45,591 nucleotides of DNA, from NCBI GenBank assembly GCA_009886115.1, contig VFJJ01000074.1, positions 1 through 45,591 on the forward strand, written 5' to 3'. The position numbers were made by a program, and so were the translations under genes. The DNA is from Actinomycetota bacterium. GTDB taxonomy: Bacteria > Actinomycetota > Acidimicrobiia > IMCC26256 > VFJJ01. A model generated the notes under the pieces. The model ran no database searches. It worked only from the letters and a program-made list of their open reading frames with translations, and was not told the DNA's origin. Of this stretch, positions 33,221 through 42,390 are shown piece after piece (position 1 is the stretch's first letter; each line of letters opens with the position of its first letter).

Positions 33221-34822
33221 TCAGGCTTCGAAGACCCCGCCATCTCCCAGGCCGTCGATCCCCGGCGACGCGGCGTCGTCCGCAGCTTCGTCGTAGAGAG
33301 CCGATCCGTGGCCCAGGGGCACGAGACCGTCCCACGCCGCGAGCAACGCCTCGCCGGTGGCGCCGCGGCCCGTCCACGTGGGGTCGAGCGCCGGCGCCCG
33401 CAGCACGATCCCCGTGGGATCACCCCGCCAACCGGGCCGACAGTCCCACAACAGGGCCGGACGGTTGCCGTGCCAGCGGATGGCGACCGACAGGCGACCC
33501 CGACTCCCCGGGAGATCGTGCACCTCGACCGGCTGGCCCACCCAGGACGCCGAGAACCCGTCGAACACCGTGACCTCACCGGTCGGACCTTCTGCCACCA
33601 GCGCGTTGCGACTCGGCGGGACGAGGGCCGCGGCGCCGACGCCGAGCGGAGCGCCCGGCTCGCGGCGGCTCCGGCCGCGGCTGCGCCGGAGGGCCTCTTC
33701 CACGGCCGCCTCCATCAGGCCGAAGAGGCGGTCGGACGCGGCTCCGGCGCCTGCGAAGGCGTTGACGACCTCGAACGTGTCGAGGAACGCACCGGCGCTC
33801 ACCTCGACGCCCGCGGCGATCCGGAAGCCGCCCGAGCCACATCGCAGCAGCGCGTACGACCGTAAGGCCTCGGCAGCCTCGGCCCCGTGCCCCCACGAGG
33901 CCAGCGTGGCGATCCGGGCCGGGGCCAGCCGCTCGGCTTCGCAGGCGGGCATGAGCGCCACGAGCCGCTGCTCGGCGATCTCGTCGAGCAGTGCGCCGTC
34001 GGGAACCGAGACGCGCGTGGCCCGTCCGAACAGCGCCCGCCACCCGCTCACCGCACGGTCGTGCCCAGGAGCCGTTACGGGATCTCCGGGACCGTCGGGC
34101 ACCGGTTGCTCGCTCCCCGGGCCCGTGCGACCCGGCACGGTCGGACCGATCGGGATGGTCAGGCGCACAGCGGTGCGGTGCGCCACCGGGAACACGACGG
34201 CGATCGACGCCCCGGCATCGGGCGCGCTGTCGGGTACGAGCTGGTCGCTCCCCTGCGCCGTCGACTCGAGCACCTGCTGGGCCAGGACACGAGCCAGCGA
34301 CTCGCGATCGAGCGCCCCGCCTTCTCGCAGCGGGAGTCGGGGCAGCTGCGCCACCACGGTACCGTCGAGCCCGTCGAGGCGTACCAGCACGCCGTCGCGC
34401 ACGAGCGGGATGGCTCCACGAGGCCCCACGGCCCGCAGCACCAAGGCCACCGAGCAGGCGCTCGCCGTGTCGTTGGCGATCTCGGAGATCAGCGTCGGGG
34501 CCCGGCCCGGAACCGGGACGGCCCAGACCCGGCCGACCACGTCGCCACCGGCGATCCGCATCGCCGTCTCCACGACCGCGGAGCGCTCGATGCGGTGCTG
34601 ACGCACCGTCGTCTCACGGGCCGGCCTGCGCCAGCGCTCCCCTGTGCCGACCCACCACTCCACGAACAGCGTGGCCGCCTGAGACTCGCCGGCCGGGCCG
34701 AGGGGAACCTCGATCGCTCCGGACGGCCGCACGGTTGCCCTGGCGGCTCCCACGACGCCGACGGCCAGGCCGGGCGTTCCGGCCCGCTCGTCCGTTCGTC
34801 CTGCGGTGGTCTGCGCGCTCAC
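33221..34822 (-). CDS. Unrecognised 533-residue protein coupled to gpsA
   Basis: A soluble protein without signal peptide or transmembrane helix. I do not recognise it with certainty. The N-terminal half is beta-rich (TVRPSGAIEVPLGPAGES, LFVEWWVGTGERW), the middle (about 260-440) helical with SLRCGSGGFRIA-like and DTFEVVNAFAGAGAAS stretches, and the C-terminus is beta-rich (SVAIRWHGNRPALLWDCRPG). A helical middle with beta ends recalls glycoside-hydrolase-like (alpha/alpha)6 proteins, but no catalytic acid can be assigned. The start GTG 34822 overlaps the gpsA stop by 4 bp (GTGA), so both are made together. Longer frames upstream lie inside gpsA and are discarded. Confidence 0.7.
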   Translation of the reverse strand: MSAQTTAGRTDERAGTPGLAVGVVGAARATVRPSGAIEVPLGPAGESQAATLFVEWWVGTGERWRRPARETTVRQHRIERSAVVETAMRIAGGDVVGRVWAVPVPGRAPTLISEIANDTASACSVALVLRAVGPRGAIPLVRDGVLVRLDGLDGTVVAQLPRLPLREGGALDRESLARVLAQQVLESTAQGSDQLVPDSAPDAGASIAVVFPVAHRTAVRLTIPIGPTVPGRTGPGSEQPVPDGPGDPVTAPGHDRAVSGWRALFGRATRVSVPDGALLDEIAEQRLVALMPACEAERLAPARIATLASWGHGAEAAEALRSYALLRCGSGGFRIAAGVEVSAGAFLDTFEVVNAFAGAGAASDRLFGLMEAAVEEALRRSRGRSRREPGAPLGVGAAALVPPSRNALVAEGPTGEVTVFDGFSASWVGQPVEVHDLPGSRGRLSVAIRWHGNRPALLWDCRPGWRGDPTGIVLRAPALDPTWTGRGATGEALLAAWDGLVPLGHGSALYDEAADDAASPGIDGLGDGGVFEA

Positions 34823-35853
34823 GACGGCCGCCCGATACCGTGTTGCTCGGGTTTGGCCGAGCGCAGCATCAGGTTCTTCACCACCTCGCTCGGCGATCGA
34901 CCGCCGTAGAGGACGGCGCCGACCTGCTCGGCGATGGGCATCTCCAGCCCGAGCCGCGCCGCGAGCTCGAGAACGGCCGAGGTCGTCTTGACTCCTTCGG
35001 CGACCATGCGCATGTCGGCGACGATGTCGGCCAACGTCCGCCCGCGGCCCAGTTCGATGCCGACCATCCGGTTGCGGCTCTGCTCGCTGATGCACGTCGC
35101 CACGAGATCGCCCATGCCGGCCAGGCCGGCGAAGGTCAACGGCTGACCACCCACCGCCACGCCCAGACGGGTCAGCTCGGCCAAGCCTCGGGTTATCAGT
35201 GCTGCCTTGGCGTTGTCGCCGTAGCCGAGGCCGTGGGCCATCCCCGCGGCGATGGCCACGACGTTCTTCAGCGCACCGGCGGTCTCGCAGCCGATCACGT
35301 CGGGGTTCGTGTAGACCCGGAACGTCGGGCTCATGAACACCTGCTGGAGCATCGTGGCGATCGCGTCGTCGGCCATGCCGATCACGGCTGCTGCCGGCTG
35401 GCCGGCGACGATCTCCTTGGCCAGGTTGGGTCCGGTGAGCACGCCCACCCGTTCTGACGGGTGCCCGTCGAGCACCTCGAGGACCACCTCGGTCATGCGT
35501 TGGAGCGTTCCCTGCTCGATGCCCTTCGAGAGGCTCACCACTGGCAGCGCGCCCAGGCGACCGGGGCGGAGATGGGGACGGGCCTGCTCGAGCACGGCCC
35601 GGAACCCGTGCGAGGGCACGCCCATCACGATGATGTCGGCTCCCGTGACGGCTTCCTCCAACGAGGCCGTGGCTCGCAACGACGAAGGCAGCATCGAGCC
35701 CGCGAGGTAGACGGGGTTCTCGTGGCGGAGGTTGACGGCCTCGGCGATCTCAGGATTGCGAGCCCACAACACGGTGTCGGTGTTGGCCGCCGTCAGCGCA
35801 GCCACCGCAGTGCCCCACGATCCGGAGCCCACGACAGCGACCGTCAAGTTCAT
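34819..35853 (-). CDS. gpsA: Glycerol-3-phosphate dehydrogenase [NAD(P)+]
   Basis: A 344-residue enzyme that reduces dihydroxyacetone phosphate to sn-glycerol 3-phosphate for phospholipids. The dinucleotide loop is VVGSGSWGTA (about 7-16), then SLSKGIE, GPNLAKEI and the catalytic Lys in GALKNVVAIAAGM, with LAGMGDLVATC and the C-terminal MPIAEQVGAVLYG. Length is typical. ATG 35853 follows GAGAGGA; longer starts add unconserved residues. It is divergent from fbiD, as gpsA and fbiD are in M. tuberculosis (Rv2982c and Rv2983). Confidence 0.96.
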   Translation of the reverse strand: MNLTVAVVGSGSWGTAVAALTAANTDTVLWARNPEIAEAVNLRHENPVYLAGSMLPSSLRATASLEEAVTGADIIVMGVPSHGFRAVLEQARPHLRPGRLGALPVVSLSKGIEQGTLQRMTEVVLEVLDGHPSERVGVLTGPNLAKEIVAGQPAAAVIGMADDAIATMLQQVFMSPTFRVYTNPDVIGCETAGALKNVVAIAAGMAHGLGYGDNAKAALITRGLAELTRLGVAVGGQPLTFAGLAGMGDLVATCISEQSRNRMVGIELGRGRTLADIVADMRMVAEGVKTTSAVLELAARLGLEMPIAEQVGAVLYGGRSPSEVVKNLMLRSAKPEQHGIGRPS

Positions 35854-36053
35854 CGGAATCCGTCCTCTCGCCGGCTGCTGGTCGGTCACCCGACGTGTCC
35901 GCCGATCGTACGGGTTGGCGAGAGCCCGATCCGCTCCGCCGGTCCGCAGTCGCTTCCCAGGCTCGCGCATTGCGCGTCCGTGGCGTTGACGCCGGGGCGT
36001 GATGCCTGGGCGTGCCGCCGCCGCGCCGGCGGGACCGGTACGATCCCCGACCG

Positions 36054-36635
36054 ATGCCTGCTCGCCCGACCATCTCCGCCGGCGTGGTGCTGCCGATCCG
36101 TACGTTCATCGGCGGCAAGTCGAGGCTCGCTCCGGTGCTGAGCCCGACCGAGCGCCAGGCATTGCTCCAGGACATGGCCACGACCGTCGTGCGGGCTGCG
36201 GGTGAGCTGGTCGTGCTCGTCGTGTCGAGCGCCCCCGAGGTCAAGGAGTGGGCCGGACTCCACGATCTCGAGGTGGTCCACGATCCCGGATCGCTCGATG
36301 ACGCTGCGGCATACGGTCGCCGGCTGCTGTCGGCGCGTGGGGTCGCACGCGTCGTCGTCGCCCACGCCGACCTCCCCCGAGCGATGTCCCTCGCTCCGGT
36401 TCTGGTCGACGGTGATCACCCGGTGATGGCGATCGTCCCCTGTCACCGCGACGACGGTACCCCTGTGATCTCATTGCCCGGTGCGACGCCGTTCCGCTTC
36501 GCGTACGGACCGGGTTCGTTCCGGGCCCACCTGGCCCAGGCCCGGCACCGGGGGCTCGCCATACGGGTCGTGCGCGATCCGGATCTGGCGTTCGACATCG
36601 ACGGCCCCGACGACCTGCGGGTGCTGCGAGTCTGA
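36054..36635 (+). CDS. fbiD: Phosphoenolpyruvate/2-phospholactate guanylyltransferase (F420 biosynthesis)
   Basis: A 193-residue CofC/FbiD-type nucleotidyltransferase, which makes the GDP-linked three-carbon unit for coenzyme F420. The N-terminal VLPIRTFIGGKSRLAP gives the nucleotide-binding loop with its Lys-Ser-Arg, followed by the metal Asp in VAHADLPRA and the C-terminal FRFAYGPGSFRAHLAQA and FDIDGPDDL, all family landmarks. In actinobacteria the substrate is usually phosphoenolpyruvate. A TACGAT box 9 nt before ATG 36054 may be a leaderless promoter. It lies between gpsA and hupB, a synteny shared with mycobacteria. Confidence 0.93.
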   Translation: MPARPTISAGVVLPIRTFIGGKSRLAPVLSPTERQALLQDMATTVVRAAGELVVLVVSSAPEVKEWAGLHDLEVVHDPGSLDDAAAYGRRLLSARGVARVVVAHADLPRAMSLAPVLVDGDHPVMAIVPCHRDDGTPVISLPGATPFRFAYGPGSFRAHLAQARHRGLAIRVVRDPDLAFDIDGPDDLRVLRV

Positions 36636-36692
36636 CCCGGAGTCGCGGAGCCGCGACGCCCCGGCGCTCGGAGCGGTGGTCTGAACGCGGTG

Positions 36693-36714
36693 CGGCCGCC
36701 CCGGAGGGCGGCCG
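36693..36714. terminator. Bidirectional terminator between fbiD and hupB
   Basis: CGGCCGCCC (36693-36701), loop CGGA, GGGCGGCCG (36706-36714) form a perfect 9-bp stem between convergent genes. Confidence 0.8.
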
Positions 36715-36765
36715 TCCGCTGTCCGCTGTCGATACGTCGTTGACAACCCGTACGTCGAGGTATCG

Positions 36766-37230
36766 CTACTTCTTGGCAGCAGGCTTCTTGGCCGCAGCCG
36801 GCTTCGCAGCCGGCTTCGCAGCCGGAGCCTTGGCTGCGGGCTTCTTGGCCGCAACCGGCTTCGCAGCAGGCTTCTTGGCCGCAGCGGGCTTGGCTGCCGG
36901 CTTTGCAGCAGCCTTCGGTGCCGGCTTCGCCGAGACCGTGGGGGCCTTGGCGTCGCCCTTCACGATGCCCTTGAGCGTCGCGCTGGCCGTGAACTTGGGG
37001 GCCTTGGTGGCCTTCACCTTCACGGTGGCACCGGTCTGCGGGTTACGCGCGGTGCGAGCTTTCCGAGCAACCCGGCTGAACTTGCCGAGGCCCGGGTAGC
37101 TCACGTCCTCACCCTTGGCCAGCTTGGCCTGGACGACGTCACGAAGTGCGTCGAGGACCTTCTCCGCGTCGGCCTTCGATCCCACTCCAGAATGCTGGTG
37201 GACGAGGTCCACGAGCTCAGCCTTGGTCAC
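36766..37230 (-). CDS. hupB: HU family nucleoid protein with histone-like tail (HupB type)
   Basis: A 154-residue protein: an HU fold (1-90, TKAELVDLVHQHSG, then GLGKFSRVARKARTARNPQTG of the beta-arm) and a 60-residue tail of Lys, Ala and Pro repeats (AKPAA, AKKPAA) like histone H1 and mycobacterial HupB. HU bends and compacts DNA; the tail strengthens binding and can be modified on Lys. GTG 37230 is chosen because a perfect GGAGG lies 5 nt upstream; ATG 37242 would overlap that SD. The tail is repetitive and may vary between strains. It is the last member of the gpsA-fbiD-hupB synteny. Confidence 0.96.
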   Translation of the reverse strand: MTKAELVDLVHQHSGVGSKADAEKVLDALRDVVQAKLAKGEDVSYPGLGKFSRVARKARTARNPQTGATVKVKATKAPKFTASATLKGIVKGDAKAPTVSAKPAPKAAAKPAAKPAAAKKPAAKPVAAKKPAAKAPAAKPAAKPAAAKKPAAKK

Positions 37231-37694
37231 CGCTACCTCCATAGGTTGATGGTCCCTCTCGGGGGTGGCCCACCGCGTGGGCCACCGTCGGATCAGCGAG
37301 TTCCATGGATGAAATCACGCGAATGTGATCCAACGGGAGAAGTTGACCGCGAATCGACAAGAAGGTCAAGCATTTCGGGGCCCTTCGGGGCGGAAATCCC
37401 GAAAAAATAGGGGTTTCGGCCCCGAATTCGAGGTCGTGGCGTCTCCAGAGCGCCCCGGAACGGTAGTCAGGGCATCGGTTTCCGGTTGCCGACACCCGGA
37501 TCGAGCGGATTCCCAAGGCTTCGCGGACGCCGGAACTCGACAGATCAGGACGACGTTGCGCCCCTAGGGATTCCGGCCGGCGCCATCGTGAACCCCCGTG
37601 TGGCCAAGCTTCACGCCGGCGGCCTCCGTCCCGAACACAGATCATGACGAATAGCGTTGACCGCTCGGAACCCGGTGCACGAGAGGGCGGAGAC
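37231..37694. other. Divergent 464-bp intergenic region with repeats (hupB / flavoprotein)
   Basis: No gene is seen here. Contents, left to right: the hupB SD; a perfect 10-bp hairpin GGTGGCCCAC-CGC-GTGGGCCACC (37264-37286) in the hupB leader; an inverted repeat ATCAC-N6-GTGAT (37314-37329); TTGACC and its inverse GGTCAA (37343-37369), usable as -35 in either direction; and a cluster of TTCGGG/CCCGAA-type half-sites (37374-37426) around an A6 tract, including the 9-bp pair TTCGGGGCC (37374-37382) and GGCCCCGAA (37418-37426). The rest (37430-37690) shows no clear structure apart from the SD of the flavoprotein. Confidence 0.7.
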
Positions 37695-39104
37695 ATGACC
37701 CAGCGCTACGACGTCGTGATCATCGGGATGGGCTCGGCGGGGCTCACCGGAGCGCAGTTCGCAGCGCGACTCGGTGTGAGGGTGGCCGTCGTCGAACGCC
37801 ACCGCGTGGGTGGCGACTGTCTGTGGACGGGCTGCGTGCCGTCGAAGGCCCTTCTGGCGGCTGGCAAGGTGGCCCATCACTTCCGAACGGCCGACCGCTA
37901 CGGGATCGCGTCGGTTGAGCCGGCGATCGACCGAGCCGCCGTATGGCAGGGGATTCGCGACATCCAGCACCAGATCGCCGAGACCGACGACAGCCCTGAG
38001 CACTACCGCGCGCTCGGCGTCGACGTCGTGCTCGGCGACGCCCACATCGCCGGTCCGAACACGGTGGTCGTCGGCGACCGCACCATCGAAACCCGGTTCA
38101 TCCTGATCGCCACGGGTAGCCGGCCAGCCGTTCCCGAGATCGAAGGGCTCGCCGAGGCGGGCTATCTCACGAGCGAGAACCTGTTCGAGCTCGACGAGCC
38201 TCCGTCCAGCCTGGTGATCGTTGGTGGCGGACCCATCGCCGTCGAGATGGCGCAGGGCTGTCGCCGCTTGGGCATCGCGGTGACCCTGCTGCAGAAGCCG
38301 CACCGCGTCCTACCCCGCGACGAGCCGAGGCTCGTCGATCAGCTCGTGGGTGTGCTGCGAGCGGAAGGCGTCGAGGTCGTCACCGACGTCGCCATCGAGC
38401 GGGCGACCATCGTCGACGGCACCAAGGTGCTGCACGGCACCGAGGGCGGGTCTCCCCACACCTGGGCGGCCGCCGAGCTCCTGATCGCCACCGGCCGGAC
38501 GCCGAACGTCGCGGGTCTCGGCCTGGCTGGGGCGGGCGTGAAGACCAACGCCCGTGGAATCGAGGTCGACGCCTACCTCCGTACCTCGGTTCCGTCGATC
38601 TTCGCGTGCGGTGACGTGGCCGGCCGACACCTGTTCACGCACTCGGCGGCGTACGAGGCGGTGCGGGCTCTGCGCACGATGTTCTTTCCCGGCAAGGGCA
38701 AGGCCGATGCCCTGGTCCCCTGGTGCACCTTCACCGATCCGGAGCTCGCTCATGTCGGGCTGACCGCCCAGGAGGCCGTCGCCCGCCACGGGGCCGACGA
38801 CGTCGAGGTCTGGCATCACGATCTCGAGCACTCCGATCGGGCCCGGGCCGACCGGAGTGCCGTTGGTGGCTTCGTGATCGTCACGCACAAGGGGCGACTC
38901 GTGGGTGCTCACGTGCTCGCGACCGCAGCCGGCGAGACGATCCACGAGCTGGCCCTGGCGATCTCGCTCGGCGCCGACATGGGCGACCTCGCGAACATGG
39001 TGCACGTGTATCCGACCTACACGACATCGGTGGGCGTGCTCGCGGGCGACGCAGCCTTCGCCAAGGCCGACCGCTACCGCTGGCTGGTCCGCAAGGAGCG
39101 CTGA
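37695..39104 (+). CDS. FAD-dependent pyridine nucleotide-disulfide oxidoreductase (MerA/Lpd-like)
   Basis: A 469-residue flavoprotein. FAD loop VVIIGMGSAGLTGA (7-20), redox disulfide GGDCLWTGCVPSK (Cys42, Cys47), NAD(P) loop VIVGGGPIAVEMA, and a second FAD motif SIFACGDVAG. The C-terminal interface motif, normally HxHPT..E in lipoamide dehydrogenase, here reads HVYPTYTTSVG, so the usual catalytic His-Glu pair is missing. This places it with the MerA-like/unknown-disulfide-reductase group rather than true Lpd; no N-terminal heavy-metal domain or C-terminal Cys pair of MerA is present. Substrate unknown. ATG 37695 follows GGAG at short distance; ATG 37644 is an alternative. Confidence 0.88.
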   Translation: MTQRYDVVIIGMGSAGLTGAQFAARLGVRVAVVERHRVGGDCLWTGCVPSKALLAAGKVAHHFRTADRYGIASVEPAIDRAAVWQGIRDIQHQIAETDDSPEHYRALGVDVVLGDAHIAGPNTVVVGDRTIETRFILIATGSRPAVPEIEGLAEAGYLTSENLFELDEPPSSLVIVGGGPIAVEMAQGCRRLGIAVTLLQKPHRVLPRDEPRLVDQLVGVLRAEGVEVVTDVAIERATIVDGTKVLHGTEGGSPHTWAAAELLIATGRTPNVAGLGLAGAGVKTNARGIEVDAYLRTSVPSIFACGDVAGRHLFTHSAAYEAVRALRTMFFPGKGKADALVPWCTFTDPELAHVGLTAQEAVARHGADDVEVWHHDLEHSDRARADRSAVGGFVIVTHKGRLVGAHVLATAAGETIHELALAISLGADMGDLANMVHVYPTYTTSVGVLAGDAAFAKADRYRWLVRKER

Positions 39105-39219
39105 GCGCGTCCATCGTCGACCCCGGGCGCGCCGGCAGGTCCTCCCTACCCTGGGGGAAGGCAGGCAAGGGGCGTGGGCCGGGGGCGCCAGGTCAAGCGA
39201 GGCGGCGCGAGGCCTGGGG

Positions 39220-42200
39220 TCAGGCTGCGGGCACGGCACCGACGCGGACGGTCGAGCCCCGGGCGCCGCGAACGACCTCGATGCCGAACCTGATGCGCTC
39301 ACGCAATGCGGGTACATGGCTGATCACGCCGACGAGCCGACCTCCGTCGCGGAGGACGTCGAGCTGTGCCATGGCCAGATCGAGCGCCTCGGGATCGAGC
39401 GATCCGAATCCCTCGTCGACGAACAGCGTGTCGAGACGAATCCCGCCGGCGTGCGAGCGGACGACGTCGGCGAGCCCCAGGGCCAGCGCCAGCGAGGCGA
39501 GGAACGTTTCGCCCCCCGACAGGCTCTGAACATCGCGCTCCTCGCCCGTGTGCGCGTCATCGACCCGGATCCCCAGGCCCGACTTGGCATTGCCCCGGAT
39601 CCGCCCTGCGTCGAGGCACAGCGTGTACCGACCGTCGGTCATCGTGTGCAGCCGAATGCTCGCCTGCACGCAGATCTCGTCGAGGAAGGCGGCGAGCACC
39701 CACCGCTCGAGCGACGTGCGGTTCGGACCGGCGCCTTTGCATGCCTCGGCCAGCCGCCTGACCCGCGTCGCCTGCGCGCGACGAGGACCCAGCTCACCCG
39801 AGAGCGCTCGGTGCTCGTCGACGCGGGCGAGGACGACGTCGGACGCGGCTGCGGCCCGGTCGCCGAGGCGACCGGCGCGATCGCGCTCGGCCCGAGCGGC
39901 GAGCTCAGACACCTCGATCGAGGACAGGTCCGGACGCGACCGCGAGACGCCGAGGCGATCGAGCTCGTCGAGCTCCGATCGAGTGCTCGTGACCACAGCG
40001 TCGTGGGTGGCAATCGACTCCGACCACTGCCGCTGGAGCTCGAGGTCGACCAGCGCCGCCTCGGCCTCGACGATCGTGGCGAAACCCCGTCCTTGCGTCA
40101 GCTCGGCTGCCGACCGTTCGAGGAGCGAGCACTCGGCGTCGAGACTCAGCAGGCGCTGTTCGTGCTCGGCGAGCCCGGACGCGACCGCGGCGACCGCTAC
40201 CGTCGACCGTCGGGCCGACTCGACCGCTGCGATCATGCTCACGAGCATGCCGGGGTCGCGGGGGCCGGGCTCCGACGCGGCGTCACCGAACCCCGAGCCC
40301 AACCCCGAGCCGAGGCCGAGGAGCTCCACCACGTCGGTGACGAGCCGGCTGGACTGGCGCAGCAACTCGACGCGCCGTGCTCGCTCCGTCGCAGCCTGCT
40401 CCTGGAGCTCGACACCTCGATGCCGGGCGCGATCGCTGCTGGCGCTCACCCGGTCGCGTTCGGCCTCCAGCGGCTCGATCTGCCCCAGCCCCTGCCGCGC
40501 CTTTTCGAGGAGCGACGTGGCAGCCGCCAACGCCCCCTCGAGCGTCTCGTGATCGCCCGCATCGCACACCAGGCGGCGCTCGCGCGTCTGAAGCTCGGCC
40601 ATGTCGACCAGGAGCGCTCGAAAGCGGGTGTCGAGCTCGTCGACTCGCCGCCGGGCCTCGTCGACCGCTGCTCGATCGCTCGGCGCCCGGGTCTCGTCAC
40701 CCGCTTCGGAGGGTGAGCGAGCGGGCAGCGAACGAGCGGGCAGCGAACCCTCCGGCGCCATCGCTCGTCCGTGCGATCGACACACGGCTCCACACACGGG
40801 GCAGGCCTGGCCGGGCTGGAGCTCGGCAGCCAACTCCTCGGCGAGGTCGGCGAATCGTCGCTCGAGGAGCTCGTCGTGATCGTGCCGGGCCTGACGGGCC
40901 TGTTCGCCCGTGACCGCAACCGCTTCGGAGCACGCTTCGAGCTCTGACCGCAGCCGGGCCAGCTCCTCGGTCGCAGACCGCCGCTCCACGCAGTCGTCGA
41001 GCTCGCGTTGGCGCTGCGGGAGCACGGCCGCGAGCGCCCGGGCCCCGGTGAGCTGTTCGGCGATCTGTGCCAGGCGACCCGTGCTCTCGGCAATCGAGCG
41101 GCGGGCGTCGTCGACCTCGCCGTCGAGCGCGCCCGCAGCGAGGTCGGCGAGATGGGCCTCGGTCGCCGAGCTCTGGGCGATCTCGAGATCGGCGCGGGCC
41201 CGGGAGAGCCGCTCCCCGTGAACCTCGAGCTCTCGGACCAGAGCCGCCGCGTTGGGATCGCGGGTCCGGTGGAGCGCCACCCGGGCCGAGAGACCCTCGA
41301 CCGACCACCGGGCGACGAGCGACGCAAGGCGCTCGGAGATCGCAGCGTGATCAGCATCCGCCTGCTCGTGGTTCGACCGGGCCGCGCGGATGTGTGCCCC
41401 GACGACCCGTATCGGCTCGGCGGCGACGGCCCGCTGCCACGTTCCTCGGAGCACATCGATGTCGGGTGCCACCCGGGTCAGCTCGGCCCAGACGGTCGAC
41501 ACCCGGGCGTGCCGGTCCCATCGCTCGGCGACCTCGATCGCCGTCGCAACCTCGGCGGCCCGTTCCCGCCAGCGCGTCTCGGCCTCGTTCCGGCCCGCCT
41601 CGAGATCGCTGGCCAGGGCCGCGAGCGCAGCGGCGATCTCGGCCACGCCTGCGAGCTCGGTGGGCGCCACCACGAGCGGCGACGGACCGGGACCACCGGC
41701 GGGACGATCTTCCCGGGCGACATCGAGTGCCACCCGGGCCCACTCCTCGACCACCCGGGCCTCGATGGCTCCGATCGCGTGCTCGAGCCCCGCCACCTCG
41801 GCCTCGATCGTGCGGGCATCGAGATCGAGCCGATCGGCATAGAGCTTGAAGCGCTCCGACTGGAACAGCGACCGCAGGAGCTCCTCGCGGGCGCCGGCAT
41901 CGGCTTGCAGGGCCTGCTGGAACAACCCCTGCGGCAACAGCACGACCTGCTGGAACTGGTTCACGTCGAGCCCGATGAGATCACGAACGAGTCGATCGAC
42001 CTCCTTGACCTTCGAGGCGATCGGACGCCAACCCTCGCCGTCGCGTCGGAAGAACGCGGCGCTCGCCGGGACCGGTGCCGCCCGGCCCGGCCGGTCGTGC
42101 GCCGCTGTCCGTTCGACGCGAGCCACCCGTCCCTCGACCTCGAACTCCAAGGCCACCCTGGGGACCGCGCCGGCGCCAGCATGGTCGGAGCACAGGCGGG

Positions 42201-42390
42201 TGAGCCCGGAGCGCGCCCCGGGCACCGCGCCGTAGAGCGCGAAGCACAAGGCGTCGAGCAAGGAGGTCTTGCCAGCGCCGGTTCGGCCGTGGATCAGGAA
42301 GATCCCCGAGCCGTGCAGCAGGCCGAAGTCGACGACCTCGGTCCCCGCGTAGGGACCGAAGGCCTCGATCTCGAGCTTCAGGGGTCGCAC
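39220..42390 (-). CDS. sbcC: SbcC-like exonuclease subunit (Rad50 family ATPase)
   Basis: A 1056-residue SMC-like protein. The N-terminal ATPase half has Walker A HGRTGAGKTS (34-43); two long coiled-coil arms, Arg/Glu/Ala-rich, flank a zinc-hook CPVC (about residue 530); the C-terminal half has the signature SLSGGETFLAS, Walker B LDTLFVDEGFGSLDP and an ending typical of SbcC. With SbcD it cuts hairpins and DNA ends. GTG 42390 is the start, inside the last codons of sbcD (13-bp overlap); upstream extensions are in the sbcD frame shadow. A short SLPAR repeat sits near the hook. Confidence 0.95.
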   Translation of the reverse strand: MRPLKLEIEAFGPYAGTEVVDFGLLHGSGIFLIHGRTGAGKTSLLDALCFALYGAVPGARSGLTRLCSDHAGAGAVPRVALEFEVEGRVARVERTAAHDRPGRAAPVPASAAFFRRDGEGWRPIASKVKEVDRLVRDLIGLDVNQFQQVVLLPQGLFQQALQADAGAREELLRSLFQSERFKLYADRLDLDARTIEAEVAGLEHAIGAIEARVVEEWARVALDVAREDRPAGGPGPSPLVVAPTELAGVAEIAAALAALASDLEAGRNEAETRWRERAAEVATAIEVAERWDRHARVSTVWAELTRVAPDIDVLRGTWQRAVAAEPIRVVGAHIRAARSNHEQADADHAAISERLASLVARWSVEGLSARVALHRTRDPNAAALVRELEVHGERLSRARADLEIAQSSATEAHLADLAAGALDGEVDDARRSIAESTGRLAQIAEQLTGARALAAVLPQRQRELDDCVERRSATEELARLRSELEACSEAVAVTGEQARQARHDHDELLERRFADLAEELAAELQPGQACPVCGAVCRSHGRAMAPEGSLPARSLPARSPSEAGDETRAPSDRAAVDEARRRVDELDTRFRALLVDMAELQTRERRLVCDAGDHETLEGALAAATSLLEKARQGLGQIEPLEAERDRVSASSDRARHRGVELQEQAATERARRVELLRQSSRLVTDVVELLGLGSGLGSGFGDAASEPGPRDPGMLVSMIAAVESARRSTVAVAAVASGLAEHEQRLLSLDAECSLLERSAAELTQGRGFATIVEAEAALVDLELQRQWSESIATHDAVVTSTRSELDELDRLGVSRSRPDLSSIEVSELAARAERDRAGRLGDRAAAASDVVLARVDEHRALSGELGPRRAQATRVRRLAEACKGAGPNRTSLERWVLAAFLDEICVQASIRLHTMTDGRYTLCLDAGRIRGNAKSGLGIRVDDAHTGEERDVQSLSGGETFLASLALALGLADVVRSHAGGIRLDTLFVDEGFGSLDPEALDLAMAQLDVLRDGGRLVGVISHVPALRERIRFGIEVVRGARGSTVRVGAVPAA

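Noticed and set aside
36793-36960. Repeats at the hupB 3' part considered as a satellite
   Set aside because: They encode the Lys/Ala/Pro tail typical of HupB and are irregular at DNA level.
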